15,269 nucleotides of DNA from CAHJXF01 sp038240015 (GTDB taxonomy: Bacteria > Pseudomonadota > Gammaproteobacteria > Burkholderiales > Burkholderiaceae_D), in contig JBBSEF010000068.1 of the NCBI GenBank assembly GCA_038240015.1, forward strand, positions 1 to 15,269, read 5' to 3'. Under the pieces are notes generated by a model. It ran no database searches. It was not told the origin of the DNA and saw only the letters and a list, made by a program, of their open reading frames with translations. Positions 1 through 7,411 of this stretch are shown one piece after another. Within the stretch, counting starts at the first letter, position 1, and the number at the start of each line of letters is the position of its first letter. The position numbers and the translations under genes were made by a program.

Positions 1-1109
1 GTGAATACGGTGGCATCGACCGACGATCTCACGTCGATCGTGCCGTGATGGCCCAGCACGATTTCGCGGACGATGAAAAGGCCCAGCCCCAGGCTGGTCT
101 TTGCGCGGTTATTCAGGTCGGACACAGGAGTCGGCGCCTGGGCCAGCGGCTCGAAGATCACCCGCAGGGCATCGGGTGGAATCGGATTGCCGGAGTTCGC
201 GATCGACACGACGACGGCGTCCTCTTCGCCGCAGGCACTCAGCAAGATCGGTGTGCCCTGGCCGCCGTGCTGCACGGCGTTGTTGAGCAGGTTGGAAAGC
301 ACCTGCTGCATCCTCGACACGTCGCCCCGCATATGTAGATCGCCGGCTATGTGATGCACGAATTGCCGCTCTGGAAAGCTTGTCCTGACGGCTTCGAGCT
401 CCTCTTTGCAGATCTGTCCCAGGTCGCAGGCGGATCGCTCGATCGGTATTCCGCGCCCCAGTCGGCTTCTCGTAAACATCAGCAGGTCTGTGATCAGATG
501 GCTCATGACGTTCGAAGCACGCCGGACGCGCGTGACCACCTTCAACCGGGCTGCCTCAGGCAGGACCGTGGCAGCGAGCAGGTGACTTGCCATCTCGATG
601 CTCTGGAGCGGGCCTCGCAGGTCGTGCCCGAGCACGGCGAGGAACATGTCGCGGGACGCGTCGACGGCGCGCGAATAGTGTTGGACCGATTCGAGGAGCG
701 CCTGGTCGATGGCTTCATTGAAGCGGGCGATCTCTTCGATCGCTGGAGCATTGCCGCCGGTGGTCTCGAAGCGACGCCAGAGCGCCAGGACACTGGACCG
801 CAGGGCGCGGAACTCGCTCACCACCTGCGTGAGGTCGAAGCCTGACACATGCCTCACCGCGCCGTGCGCCGCTGCAATGGTTTCCGACGCGGCGGGAGCC
901 AGCTCTGCCTGATTGGACTTGTTGGATCGCTCGATCTCGGTCTGGCTCGTCTGCATGTCCTTCACGATGGCCATGAGGATCTCGCGACTGTGGTTGCGAA
1001 GCGCGAGGTCCGACATCGACGTGGACGCAGGGACTAGCGTGCGGGCGAAAGCCTCCCACTCGGCGACGATCGCGTCTAGATTCTCCTAAATGAACGCGTG
1101 GAATTTCAT
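1..1109 (-). CDS. RsbRD-type sensor histidine kinase, 3' end cut by window edge, interrupted by an amber codon at codon 8
   Basis: This is a soluble sensor histidine kinase with no membrane segment. The natural start is the ATG at 1109, preceded by GGGAGAA at good distance, and gives MKFHAFI, then TAG (1086-1088), then ENLDAIVAEWEAFARTL. That string is the typical opening of the RsbRD_N (RsbT co-antagonist) domain, so the stop falls inside the family sequence. The frame then stays open to the left edge, about 370 codons from the ATG. The HisKA H-box is LGHDLRGPLQ, with the phosphoacceptor His at about residue 162 (codon 624-626). The HATPase N-box is QQVLSNLLNNAVQHGG. The G1 box is NSGNPIP, with Asn in place of the usual Asp, and the G2 box is SLGLGLFIV. 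Only the last few residues are off the edge. Either the gene is a recent pseudogene or the base is a sequencing error. Restart at the next in-frame ATG (1016, residue 32) would lose the first RsbRD_N helix. I am sure of the family, not of whether it is expressed. Confidence 0.85.
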
Positions 1110-1242
1110 CGATTCTCCCGGTCCCGTGGCACGTGCAAGCGACGCCGGGCGAAGAGACATTCGCCAGTCGTAACCAGTTGCAAAGTGAAAGCGTCCCACC
1201 AAGTCGGCGGGCGACGAACAGCAAGGTCATCGCCTTACTTTC

Positions 1243-1256
1243 AGCGCAACCGCGCT
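1243..1256. other. short GC inverted repeat between two minus-strand genes
   Basis: AGCGC (1243-1247) and GCGCT (1252-1256) pair around an AACC loop. They lie just past the winged-helix gene stop on the minus strand and ahead of the kinase gene. There is no T-run, so this is at best a weak hairpin and not a convincing intrinsic terminator. The rest of the gap from 1110 to 1272 shows only the GGGAGAA ribosome site of the kinase. Confidence 0.25.
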
Positions 1257-1272
1257 CAGAAGCCGCCGAGCT

Positions 1273-1602
1273 TCAAGCCGACGCTGAAATTCCAAGTACG
1301 CCGCCATATCGGCCCAGAAGCTTGAGACTGGAAGGTGAGATGGTAAGAATCTCGGAGCGACGATCGTTTGAGTCGGTGTGTCGCTTCACGATTCCCAGTT
1401 CCGTCAGCTTCGCCAGTCGGCGGCGCATAGTAGTCGGCGAACTAATCTTCATAAGGTAGAGCGGCTTCGGCGTGAGTGGCTGGTCTATTTCCTGTGCGTA
1501 TCCAATTGCGATGATGATGTCGAAATCGATGAGAGATTTGACGAAAGAAAGTTCCAATCTTTCAAATTCCCTTATTTTTTTTAATGCAGCGAATAATTTC
1601 AT
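1273..1602 (-). CDS. Small winged-helix (MarR-like) DNA-binding protein
   Basis: This 109-residue protein is probably a MarR-like transcription regulator. The N-terminal half (about 1-45) is predicted helical (KLFAALKKIREFERLE). The centre and C-terminal half read as a winged helix. A recognition-helix region, TTMRRRLAKLTELGIVKRH (about residues 57-75), is followed by a charged wing, TDSNDRRSEILTIS. The pattern 'rLxxLxxxGxVxRxxxxxDrRsxxLtlT' is the MarR-type signature. The ATG at 1602 is the first start in frame. Its ribosome site is poor (AAGAA about 12 nt upstream), and the upstream 80-residue ORF ends only 3 nt before it, which allows translational coupling. The upstream DNA is rich in A and T. 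Ligand and targets cannot be read from the sequence. Confidence 0.7.
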   Translation of the reverse strand: MKLFAALKKIREFERLELSFVKSLIDFDIIIAIGYAQEIDQPLTPKPLYLMKISSPTTMRRRLAKLTELGIVKRHTDSNDRRSEILTISPSSLKLLGRYGGVLGISASA

Positions 1603-1605
1603 GGT

Positions 1606-1848
1606 TTATTCATTCTTAAAATGAACCAGCGCGACATACTGGGGCCCCATTCGTGTGTTCGCAAGGTTAATTAGGGACCAATTTGGCATGCATTTACGTG
1701 CAGGCAATCGCAGGCGCGCATACGCGATGTCCAGTTTTACGCAATAGCTGCTTTCCGGAAGATCAAAAGCATTCCGCCGGAACAATTGATCCACCAACGG
1801 AGTTCTTCGTATGCTGATGACGACGCGGATTATCATCTGTTTCGTCAT
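1606..1848 (-). CDS. Hypothetical 80-residue protein (doubtful)
   Basis: This ORF starts MTKQMIIRVVISIRRTPLVD and ends NTRMGPQYVALVHFKNE. I recognise no family. It contains two cysteines, no obvious membrane helix and no signal peptide. The only support is position: its TAA lies 3 nt before the ATG of the winged-helix gene, it is on the same strand, and no other gene fills the 355-nt stretch from 1603 to 1957. No good ribosome site precedes the ATG (catttgattt). Apart from this ORF the stretch is AT-rich non-coding DNA between recG and the regulator, with TATAAG- and TATAGT-like strings on the minus strand near 1900-1930 that could be -10 elements. It may be a chance ORF. Confidence 0.3.
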   Translation of the reverse strand: MTKQMIIRVVISIRRTPLVDQLFRRNAFDLPESSYCVKLDIAYARLRLPARKCMPNWSLINLANTRMGPQYVALVHFKNE

Positions 1849-1957
1849 AAATCAAATGCAGCGACGTCGGTCCATCGAGGTCAACGGTTTTCTTAACCTG
1901 AAGAACTATATGGAGCTCTTATATTCCTGGATTGAGTGTGAAGTATTGTCTTCTGAA

Positions 1958-4126
1958 TCACGTCTTCAACCATTGTTCTGCATCTCGCAACCATCTCGCA
2001 AGATGCAAGTCGACGCTGGCCGAATTCTCCGTCAGCATTACCATCGCCGCCTCTCGTGCCGCATCCACCAACTTCTGATCGCTATTGAGATCGGCGAACC
2101 GCAGCAACGCCTCGCCCGATTGCCGACGTCCGAGAAACTCGCCAGGGCCGCGCAACTCGAGGTCCTTGCGTGCGATCACGAAGCCGTCCTGCGTTTCGCG
2201 CATCGTCTTCAATCGTTGCTTGGCGGGGGCGGACAGCGGCGGCTGAAACAGCAGGATGCAGGCCGACTCGTCACTGCCGCGCCCGACCCGACCACGCAAT
2301 TGATGAAGCTGCGCGAGGCCGAAGCGCTCGGCATGCTCGATCACCATCAGCGAAGCGTTGGGCACATCGACGCCGATTTCGATCACCGTGGTCGCGACCA
2401 GGAGGCCGGTCGTGCCGTCGTTGAAGCGGCGCATTTCTTCGGCTTTCTCGGCTCCGGACAGACGACCGTGCACGAGACCCACATGCACTTCAGGCAGCGC
2501 TGCAGACAAGCTGTCGCGCGTATCGACTGCGGTCTGGAGTTGCAGACGTTCCGTGCGTGACGACGATGCGCGGGACTTCGGTTTGCGCGCCTTGGCTCCC
2601 ACAGCGAAATCGAGCGAGCCCCGCTCGTCTTCGTCGATCGCCTCAGCCTCTTCGACGAGTGGACACACCCAATACGCCTGTCGCCCCTCGGCCAGCGCGC
2701 TGCGCACGCGCGCAAGCACTTCATCGCGACGCGACGCATCGACGAGCTTGGTCACGATCGGTCGGCGACCGGGCGGCAGCTCGTCGATGGTCGACACGTC
2801 GAGGTCGGCGAAGTAGGTCATCGCGAGCGTGCGCGGGATCGGCGTCGCGCTCATCATCAGTTGATGCGGTTCGCGTCGGGTCCTCGCGGCCTTGACGCGC
2901 AAGGCGAGGCGCTGTCCGACGCCGAAGCGATGCTGTTCATCGACGATCGCGAGGCCGAGCTTCTCGAAATGCACCTGGTCCTGGATCAGCGCGTGCGTGC
3001 CGACGACGAGTCGCGCGACGCCCGACGCTATCGCGTCGCGCGCGGCGTCCTTCTGCTTCTTCTTCAGGCTGCCGGTCAACCACGCGACCGGCACGCCGAG
3101 CGCGGCGATCCATTCGGTGAGGTTGCGAAAGTGCTGCTCGGCGAGGATTTCGGTGGGCGCCATCAGCACCGCCTGATATCCCGCATCGATCGCCTGCAAT
3201 GCCGCAAGCGCGGCGACGACGGTCTTGCCGCTGCCCACATCGCCTTGCAACAGACGCTGCATCGGATGCGGGGTCGCGAGGTCGGATGCGATCTCGCAAA
3301 TGACGCGTTGCTGAGCACCGGTCAATGTGAAAGGCAAGCGCGCGGTGAAGACATCGACCAGCGGCCCGCCGGTTTTCAGAATGGGCGCCGTACGCGCGCG
3401 CCGCGCCGCGTGCGCACGAGCGAGCGACAACTGTTGCGCGAGCAATTCGTCGAACTTGATTCGCTGCCACGCGGGATGCGAGCGCGACGAGAGCGCTTGT
3501 TGCGATACGTGGGGCGGTGGGTTGTGAAGCAGCCGCACTGCGTCGTCGATCGACGGCAGGTGGTAGCGCTCGCGCAAATGCGATGGGACCGTCTCATCGA
3601 GTTGCACACGCAGGAGCGCCTTCGCAATCGTCTTTCTCAACACCGCCTGGCCGAGACCGACGCCGCTCGGATAGACCGGCGTCAAACGATCGGGCAGCGG
3701 CGTATCTTCCCGGACTACGCTGTAGTTGGGATGGATCATCTCGCGCCCGAAGACATGCCCCATGCCGCCACCGCGGAGCTCGCCGCGAATGCGTAGCCGC
3801 GTGCCGGCTTCGAAGTGCTTCAACTGGCTGCCATAGAAATGGATGAAGCGCAGCGCGAGTCCCGCGTGGTCGCCGCTGTTACTTGCGCCTGTTCGTGGAT
3901 CGGCATTCGCGTCGTCGACATGCACCACCAGTTGCCGTCGCGGCCGATACTGGATCGCGTGATCGCGCACGATCGCTTCGATCTGCACCGTGTCGCCGTC
4001 GCGGGCATCGGCAAGCACCGCGATGCGCGTCTCGTCTTCATAGCGCAATGGCAGATGAAGAACGCAATCGAGATCGTCGTGAAGGCCGATGCGCGCGAGC
4101 CGCGCGGCGAGGGCTTCACTCCACAT
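1958..4126 (-). CDS. recG: ATP-dependent DNA helicase RecG
   Basis: RecG is a cytoplasmic superfamily 2 helicase that remodels stalled replication forks and branched recombination intermediates. Numbering is from the ATG at 4126 (722 residues). The wedge domain opens with LARIGLHDDLDCVLHLPLRYED. Walker A is LQGDVGSGKT (about 292-301), motif II is DEQHRFG (about 393), motif III is MSATPIPRT (about 425), and motif VI is QLHQLRGRVGRG (about 605). The C-terminal TRG region is DGFVIARKDLELRGPGEFLGRRQSG split across its usual two halves. The frame stays open to 4291, but that start would overlap ridA by 95 nt; a TTG at 4192 just after the ridA stop is another option. I chose 4126 because it fits the family N-terminus, although no clear Shine-Dalgarno precedes it. 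A charged insert of about 30 residues sits before LPEVHVGLVHGRL. The gene lies directly downstream of ridA and is probably co-transcribed. Confidence 0.95.
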   Translation of the reverse strand: MWSEALAARLARIGLHDDLDCVLHLPLRYEDETRIAVLADARDGDTVQIEAIVRDHAIQYRPRRQLVVHVDDANADPRTGASNSGDHAGLALRFIHFYGSQLKHFEAGTRLRIRGELRGGGMGHVFGREMIHPNYSVVREDTPLPDRLTPVYPSGVGLGQAVLRKTIAKALLRVQLDETVPSHLRERYHLPSIDDAVRLLHNPPPHVSQQALSSRSHPAWQRIKFDELLAQQLSLARAHAARRARTAPILKTGGPLVDVFTARLPFTLTGAQQRVICEIASDLATPHPMQRLLQGDVGSGKTVVAALAALQAIDAGYQAVLMAPTEILAEQHFRNLTEWIAALGVPVAWLTGSLKKKQKDAARDAIASGVARLVVGTHALIQDQVHFEKLGLAIVDEQHRFGVGQRLALRVKAARTRREPHQLMMSATPIPRTLAMTYFADLDVSTIDELPPGRRPIVTKLVDASRRDEVLARVRSALAEGRQAYWVCPLVEEAEAIDEDERGSLDFAVGAKARKPKSRASSSRTERLQLQTAVDTRDSLSAALPEVHVGLVHGRLSGAEKAEEMRRFNDGTTGLLVATTVIEIGVDVPNASLMVIEHAERFGLAQLHQLRGRVGRGSDESACILLFQPPLSAPAKQRLKTMRETQDGFVIARKDLELRGPGEFLGRRQSGEALLRFADLNSDQKLVDAAREAAMVMLTENSASVDLHLARWLRDAEQWLKT

Positions 4127-4196
4127 CGCGGGAGCGGGCGCGGGGCGCGAGGCGGACGCGGCGCGACTCGTACGCGAAGCAGCTTCTGCCAACGAC

Positions 4197-4601
4197 TCAG
4201 GCCGCGAAGATGCCTTCGACTTCGAACGATGCACCGAGCGGCAACGATGCGACGCCGATCGTCGATCGGGCGGGAAAAGGTTCGGGCACAAGCTCCTTCA
4301 TGATCGCGTTGACCTTCGCGAAGTCGGCGAGGTCGGTGAGAAAGAGCGTGAGCTTGATCGCGTTGCCGAGCGACGCGCCGGCTTCTTCGACGACCGCGGC
4401 GAGGTTCGCGAACGCCTGCCGCGTCTCGGCCTCGATGCCGCCGGTGACGAGCTTGCCGGTCGCGGGGTCGAGACCGACCTGGCCCGAGCTGTAGATGATG
4501 TTGCCCTCGCCCGCGGGAAACATGTGCGCGATGCGAACGGCTTGCGAATAGGGACCGACAGCAGCGGGCGCCTTGTCGGTCGAGATGATGGTGATGGTCA
4601 T
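4197..4601 (-). CDS. ridA: RidA family protein (enamine/imine deaminase)
   Basis: This 134-residue protein has the standard length of the RidA/YjgF/UK114 family. RidA hydrolyses reactive 2-aminoacrylate and related enamines released by PLP enzymes, protecting metabolism; it acts as a cytoplasmic trimer. Family marks are GPYSQAVR (about 16-23), the strand IIYSSGQVGLDP, LTDLADFAKVN, and the C-terminal block PARSTIGVASLPLGASFEVEG, which contains the conserved catalytic Arg. The frame is open further upstream, but MTITIISTDKAP is the typical N-terminus, so the ATG at 4601 is chosen. The preceding sequence, GTGAGTCCATC, is a weak ribosome site. The recG frame begins at or just beyond its stop codon, so the two probably form an operon. 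It is divergent from the permease gene at 4766. Confidence 0.93.
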   Translation of the reverse strand: MTITIISTDKAPAAVGPYSQAVRIAHMFPAGEGNIIYSSGQVGLDPATGKLVTGGIEAETRQAFANLAAVVEEAGASLGNAIKLTLFLTDLADFAKVNAIMKELVPEPFPARSTIGVASLPLGASFEVEGIFAA

Positions 4602-4679
4602 GATGGACTCACGCTGTGTTTGATGGATCGATGAGGGCCGCGAGAAATGACTTGCGAGTGTAGCCGACGGCAGTTCCTC

Positions 4680-4697
4680 CCCCTCCAGAGGGAGGGG
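4680..4697. repeat. GC-rich perfect hairpin in the divergent ridA/permease intergenic region
   Basis: CCCCTCC (4680-4686) and GGAGGGG (4691-4697) form a perfect 7-bp stem with an AGAG loop. Both flanking genes start here and run away from each other, so it cannot be a terminator for either. It could be a dispersed REP-like element, a regulator site, or a structure in the permease 5' leader. Only this copy is seen in the window. Confidence 0.45.
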
Positions 4698-4703
4698 ACG
4701 GCG

Positions 4704-4709
4704 TATCAT
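4704..4709 (+). promoter_or_regulatory. Possible -10 element for the permease gene
   Basis: TATCAT stands just after the GC hairpin, about 57 nt ahead of the permease ATG, in the only intergenic space available for a promoter. No convincing -35 box is visible because the hairpin occupies that position. A clear ribosome site, TTGGAG, lies about 7 nt before the ATG at 4766. Confidence 0.25.
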
Positions 4710-4765
4710 CGCGCCCTGCCGCTGCGAGGCCATTTGCGTTTGCCCGCAGCGCCCTTGGAGCCTGC

Positions 4766-6724
4766 ATGCGTTCTCACAAGGTCCGGGACATCTTTCTCGG
4801 ACGTGCACTCGATCCGCTGAAGTCCGAGACTCGCCACTCGCTGGCGTTGGTGGCCTTTCTGGCCTGGGTCGGCCTCGGCGCCGACGGGCTCTCGTCATCT
4901 GCCTATGGCCCCGAAGAAGCCTTCAAGGCACTCGGCGAGCACACGCACTTCGGTCTGTATCTCGCGATAGCGACTGCGGTGACGGTGTTCATCATCTCGC
5001 TCGCGTACAACCAGATCATCGAGCTCTTCCCCACGGGCGGCGGAGGCTATCGCGTCGCGACCTCGCTGATCGGACCGTATGCGGGCTTGGCCGCCGGCGC
5101 CGCGCTGATCGTCGACTACGTGCTCACGATCGCGATTTCGATCGCGAGTGGTACCGACGCGATGTTCAGCTTGTTGCCGGTCGGCTGGCAGCCGCTCAAG
5201 CTTTATGTCGAACTCGTGCTTGCGGGGGTTCTGATCTTTCTCAATCTGCGAGGGATGAAAGAATCGATCAAGATTTTGCTGCCGATCTTTCTCGGCTTTG
5301 TCGCCACTCATTTCATCCTGATCGTTTACGGCATTCTGAATCACGCAAGCGGCCTGCCCGCATTGATTCCGGACACGTTGCGGGAAACCGGCAAGCTTGC
5401 CGGCGAGACCAGTTGGATCTTCGTCGCCGCACTGTTCCTAAAAGCTTATTCGCTGGGCGGTGGAACGTATACCGGAATCGAAGCGGTCTCCAACAACGTG
5501 CAATCGTTAGCCGAGCCGCGCGTCAAGACCGGCAAGCTGACGATGCTCTACATGGCCGCAAGCCTCGCGTTCACGGCGGGCGGCATCATCCTCCTGTACC
5601 TGTTGTGGAGCGCGAAGCCGGTCGAAGGTCAGACGCTCAATGCGGTGGTCTTCGGCAGTATTCTGAGCGAGCTCGGCTTCGCCGGAGGCAGCCTCTCATT
5701 CGCGCTGATCGTCGTTCTCATGACCGAGGCCGGTCTGCTGTTCGTCGCGGCGAACACCGGCTTTCTCGGCGGCCCGTCGGTGCTAGCCAACATGGCGGTC
5801 GACTCGTGGATGCCGCACAAATTCCGTTATCTGTCGACGCGACTGGTCACGCAGAACGGCGTGCTGTTGATGGGCGCCGCCGCGCTGGGCATCCTCGCGT
5901 TGTCCCGCGGCAAGGTGGACTTCCTCGTGGTGCTGTATTCGATCAACGTGTTCCTGACCTTCAGCCTTTCACTAACGGGACTTTGTATCTACTGGGTCAA
6001 GCACAGGCGCGAGGATCGACGCTGGAAGCGGCGCCTCATGCTGTCGGCCACCGGCCTCGTGGTAACGCTCGGCATCCTGGTCGTGACGACGATCGCAAAG
6101 TTCGATGAGGGTGGCTGGATCACCGTCGTGATCACCGGTGCTGTGATCGCCGTATGCATCCTGATCCGCAATCACTACCGCGACACCAAGGCGCGCATTG
6201 GCGCGGTCGATGCGGTCTTCGCGAACCAACCGTATGGATCCGAGACGGAATATCCCGCGCTCGATGCCGAAGCACCGACCGCGGTCTTCATCGTCGGCAC
6301 TTCACGCGGCGGCGGGCTGCATGCGCTCCTGTGGGTGCAGCGCATGTTTCCCGATCACTTCCGCAATTTCATTTTCGTGATGGCGCGCACCGTCGATGCG
6401 CAGGCGTACGGCGGCGACGAGTCGATCGAGCATCTGCGCATCGAGGCCAACGTCTCGCTGTCGTACTTCGTCAACTTCTGCCACAGCAACGGTCTGGCCG
6501 CCAAGTCGTACATCGCGTTCGGTACCGACGCGGTCGATCAGATCGCCGAGCTGTCCGAGCAGGTCCGCAGCGAATTTCCAGGCGCGATCTTCTTCACCAG
6601 CAAGCTGATCACCGAAGACGAGAACTTCATGACGCGCGTGCTGCACAATCAGGCCGCGCTCGCGCTGCAACGGCGGCTGCATCTGGAAGGGATGCAGATG
6701 GTGATTCTGCCGATGAAGATTTGA
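4766..6724 (+). CDS. KimA/YdaO-like APC-superfamily permease, probable potassium or amino-acid transporter
   Basis: This 652-residue inner-membrane protein has about twelve hydrophobic segments between residues 25 and 470. It resembles the KimA (YdaO) branch of the APC superfamily, proton-coupled potassium importers. The seen pattern is GADGLSSSAYGPEEA in the first helix, ELFPTGGGGYRVA, IVDYVLTIAISIASGTDA, LNLRGMKES and LKAYSLGGGTYTGIEAVSN. These match the KimA order of SDALSSVAYG, YPQGGGAY, LVDYILTVAVS, NLRGL and a TGVEAISN motif. After the membrane part, residues from about 495 to 652 form a soluble domain (AVFIVGTSRGGGLHALLWVQ and onward) in the place of the USP-like regulatory domain of KimA. 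The ATG is preceded by TTGGAG. The gene stands alone, divergent from ridA. The substrate is inferred from resemblance only; amino-acid transport remains possible. Confidence 0.85.
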   Translation: MRSHKVRDIFLGRALDPLKSETRHSLALVAFLAWVGLGADGLSSSAYGPEEAFKALGEHTHFGLYLAIATAVTVFIISLAYNQIIELFPTGGGGYRVATSLIGPYAGLAAGAALIVDYVLTIAISIASGTDAMFSLLPVGWQPLKLYVELVLAGVLIFLNLRGMKESIKILLPIFLGFVATHFILIVYGILNHASGLPALIPDTLRETGKLAGETSWIFVAALFLKAYSLGGGTYTGIEAVSNNVQSLAEPRVKTGKLTMLYMAASLAFTAGGIILLYLLWSAKPVEGQTLNAVVFGSILSELGFAGGSLSFALIVVLMTEAGLLFVAANTGFLGGPSVLANMAVDSWMPHKFRYLSTRLVTQNGVLLMGAAALGILALSRGKVDFLVVLYSINVFLTFSLSLTGLCIYWVKHRREDRRWKRRLMLSATGLVVTLGILVVTTIAKFDEGGWITVVITGAVIAVCILIRNHYRDTKARIGAVDAVFANQPYGSETEYPALDAEAPTAVFIVGTSRGGGLHALLWVQRMFPDHFRNFIFVMARTVDAQAYGGDESIEHLRIEANVSLSYFVNFCHSNGLAAKSYIAFGTDAVDQIAELSEQVRSEFPGAIFFTSKLITEDENFMTRVLHNQAALALQRRLHLEGMQMVILPMKI

Positions 6725-6729
6725 GGGGT

Positions 6730-6754
6730 GATATCATTCGAAGAAAATGATATC
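6730..6754. promoter_or_regulatory. Perfect inverted repeat, probable operator of the RHH-VapC module
   Basis: GATATCATT (6730-6738) and AATGATATC (6746-6754) are perfect 9-bp arms around the 7-nt spacer CGAAGAA. The repeat lies 12 nt ahead of the antitoxin ATG and 5 nt after the permease stop. AT-rich inverted repeats in this position are the usual binding sites of RHH antitoxin or antitoxin-toxin complexes, which repress their own promoter. The arms also contain TATCAT and GATAT strings that could serve as the -10 region. Confidence 0.7.
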
Positions 6755-6766
6755 TCGGAGCCGACC

Positions 6767-7009
6767 ATGACCCGTTCCATCATCACCCTCGATCCCGACG
6801 ACCGTGCCTGGCTCATGCGCAAGGCGAAGCAGGAGCGCGTGCCGATGACCGAGCTGGTGCGTCGCGCGGTTCGGCAGTTCCGACGGCAATCCGGCCCGAC
6901 GACCTTGGGCTTCGACCAGGTGTTGGGTGAAACCGCTGGCCTCTGGCAGCATGGCGACGGACTTGCTTACCAGAAGCGAGCGCGGCGCGATTGGGATAAG
7001 AGCAAGTGA
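6767..7009 (+). CDS. Ribbon-helix-helix (CopG/VapB-type) antitoxin
   Basis: This 80-residue protein is the likely antitoxin of the PIN toxin that follows. The N-terminal 45 residues form a ribbon-helix-helix DNA-binding domain: the strand TRSIITLDPDD, then helix AWLMRKAKQERVP, then MTELVRRAVRQFRRQ. The C-terminal tail (about 46-80, ending RARRDWDKSK) would be the disordered toxin-neutralising segment. The ATG at 6767 has GGAG 6 nt upstream. A longer in-frame start at GTG 6728 would translate through the operator repeat and is rejected. The TGA lies 7 nt before the toxin GTG, so the pair is translationally linked. Autorepression through the inverted repeat at 6730-6754 is expected. Confidence 0.85.
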   Translation: MTRSIITLDPDDRAWLMRKAKQERVPMTELVRRAVRQFRRQSGPTTLGFDQVLGETAGLWQHGDGLAYQKRARRDWDKSK

Positions 7010-7016
7010 GACGTAA

Positions 7017-7385
7017 GTGAAGGTGCTGCTCGATTCGGTCATCCTGATCGATCATTTCAACGGCATCCCGGACGCGACCCTTTATCTTTCCCAGTGCCAC
7101 GGCGATGCGGCCATCTCGGTCATCACGCGAGCCGAGGTGCTCACTGGTTTCGATCCGCTTCCCGCCCGCAAGGCCTTGCGCCTGCTCGACAGCTTTCCCA
7201 CATTGGGTATCGATCAGGCCGCGGCCGATCTGGCTGCGCTCCTGCGTCGCCGTCACGGGTGGAAACTGCCCGACGCATTTCAGGCGGCGATCGCGCAACA
7301 ATACGGCCTTCACCTGGCGACTCGCAACGTGCGGGACTTTCCACCGAAGCGTTTCGCTTTCGTGGTCGTTCCCTACATCGTATAG
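7017..7385 (+). CDS. vapC: VapC-type PIN-domain toxin (ribonuclease)
   Basis: This 122-residue protein has the usual length of a VapC toxin, a magnesium-dependent ribonuclease that cuts specific RNAs when free of antitoxin. All four PIN acidic residues are visible: D6 in LLDSVILID, E40 in ITRAEVLTGF, D86 in LPDAFQAAIA and D107 in TRNVRDF. The first motif reads DSVILID where the family usually has D-T/S-N/S-VLID. Translation starts at the GTG at 7017, 7 nt after the antitoxin stop, with GAG in GTGAGACGTAA as a modest ribosome site. The gene ends 26 nt from the stop of a second PIN toxin gene on the opposite strand. Confidence 0.9.
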   Translation: MKVLLDSVILIDHFNGIPDATLYLSQCHGDAAISVITRAEVLTGFDPLPARKALRLLDSFPTLGIDQAAADLAALLRRRHGWKLPDAFQAAIAQQYGLHLATRNVRDFPPKRFAFVVVPYIV

Positions 7386-7411
7386 CGCTTGGTTTGCCAT
7401 GCGCGCGTGCG

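Noticed and set aside
1811..3796. Long plus-strand open frames opposite recG
   Set aside because: They are antisense shadows of a full-length RecG with all helicase motifs and have low-complexity, arginine-rich products.
4127..4291. Longer RecG N-terminus from the ATG at 4291
   Set aside because: It would overlap most of the ridA 3' end by 95 nt and adds a basic, serine-rich stretch that does not fit the RecG N-terminus.
6728..6766. Upstream GTG start for the RHH antitoxin
   Set aside because: The extension would be translated from the operator palindrome, has no ribosome site, and is not part of the RHH fold; the ATG at 6767 has GGAG upstream.
7386..7411. Possible bidirectional terminator between the two toxin genes
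   Set aside because: No stem with a T-run is visible in the 26-nt gap.
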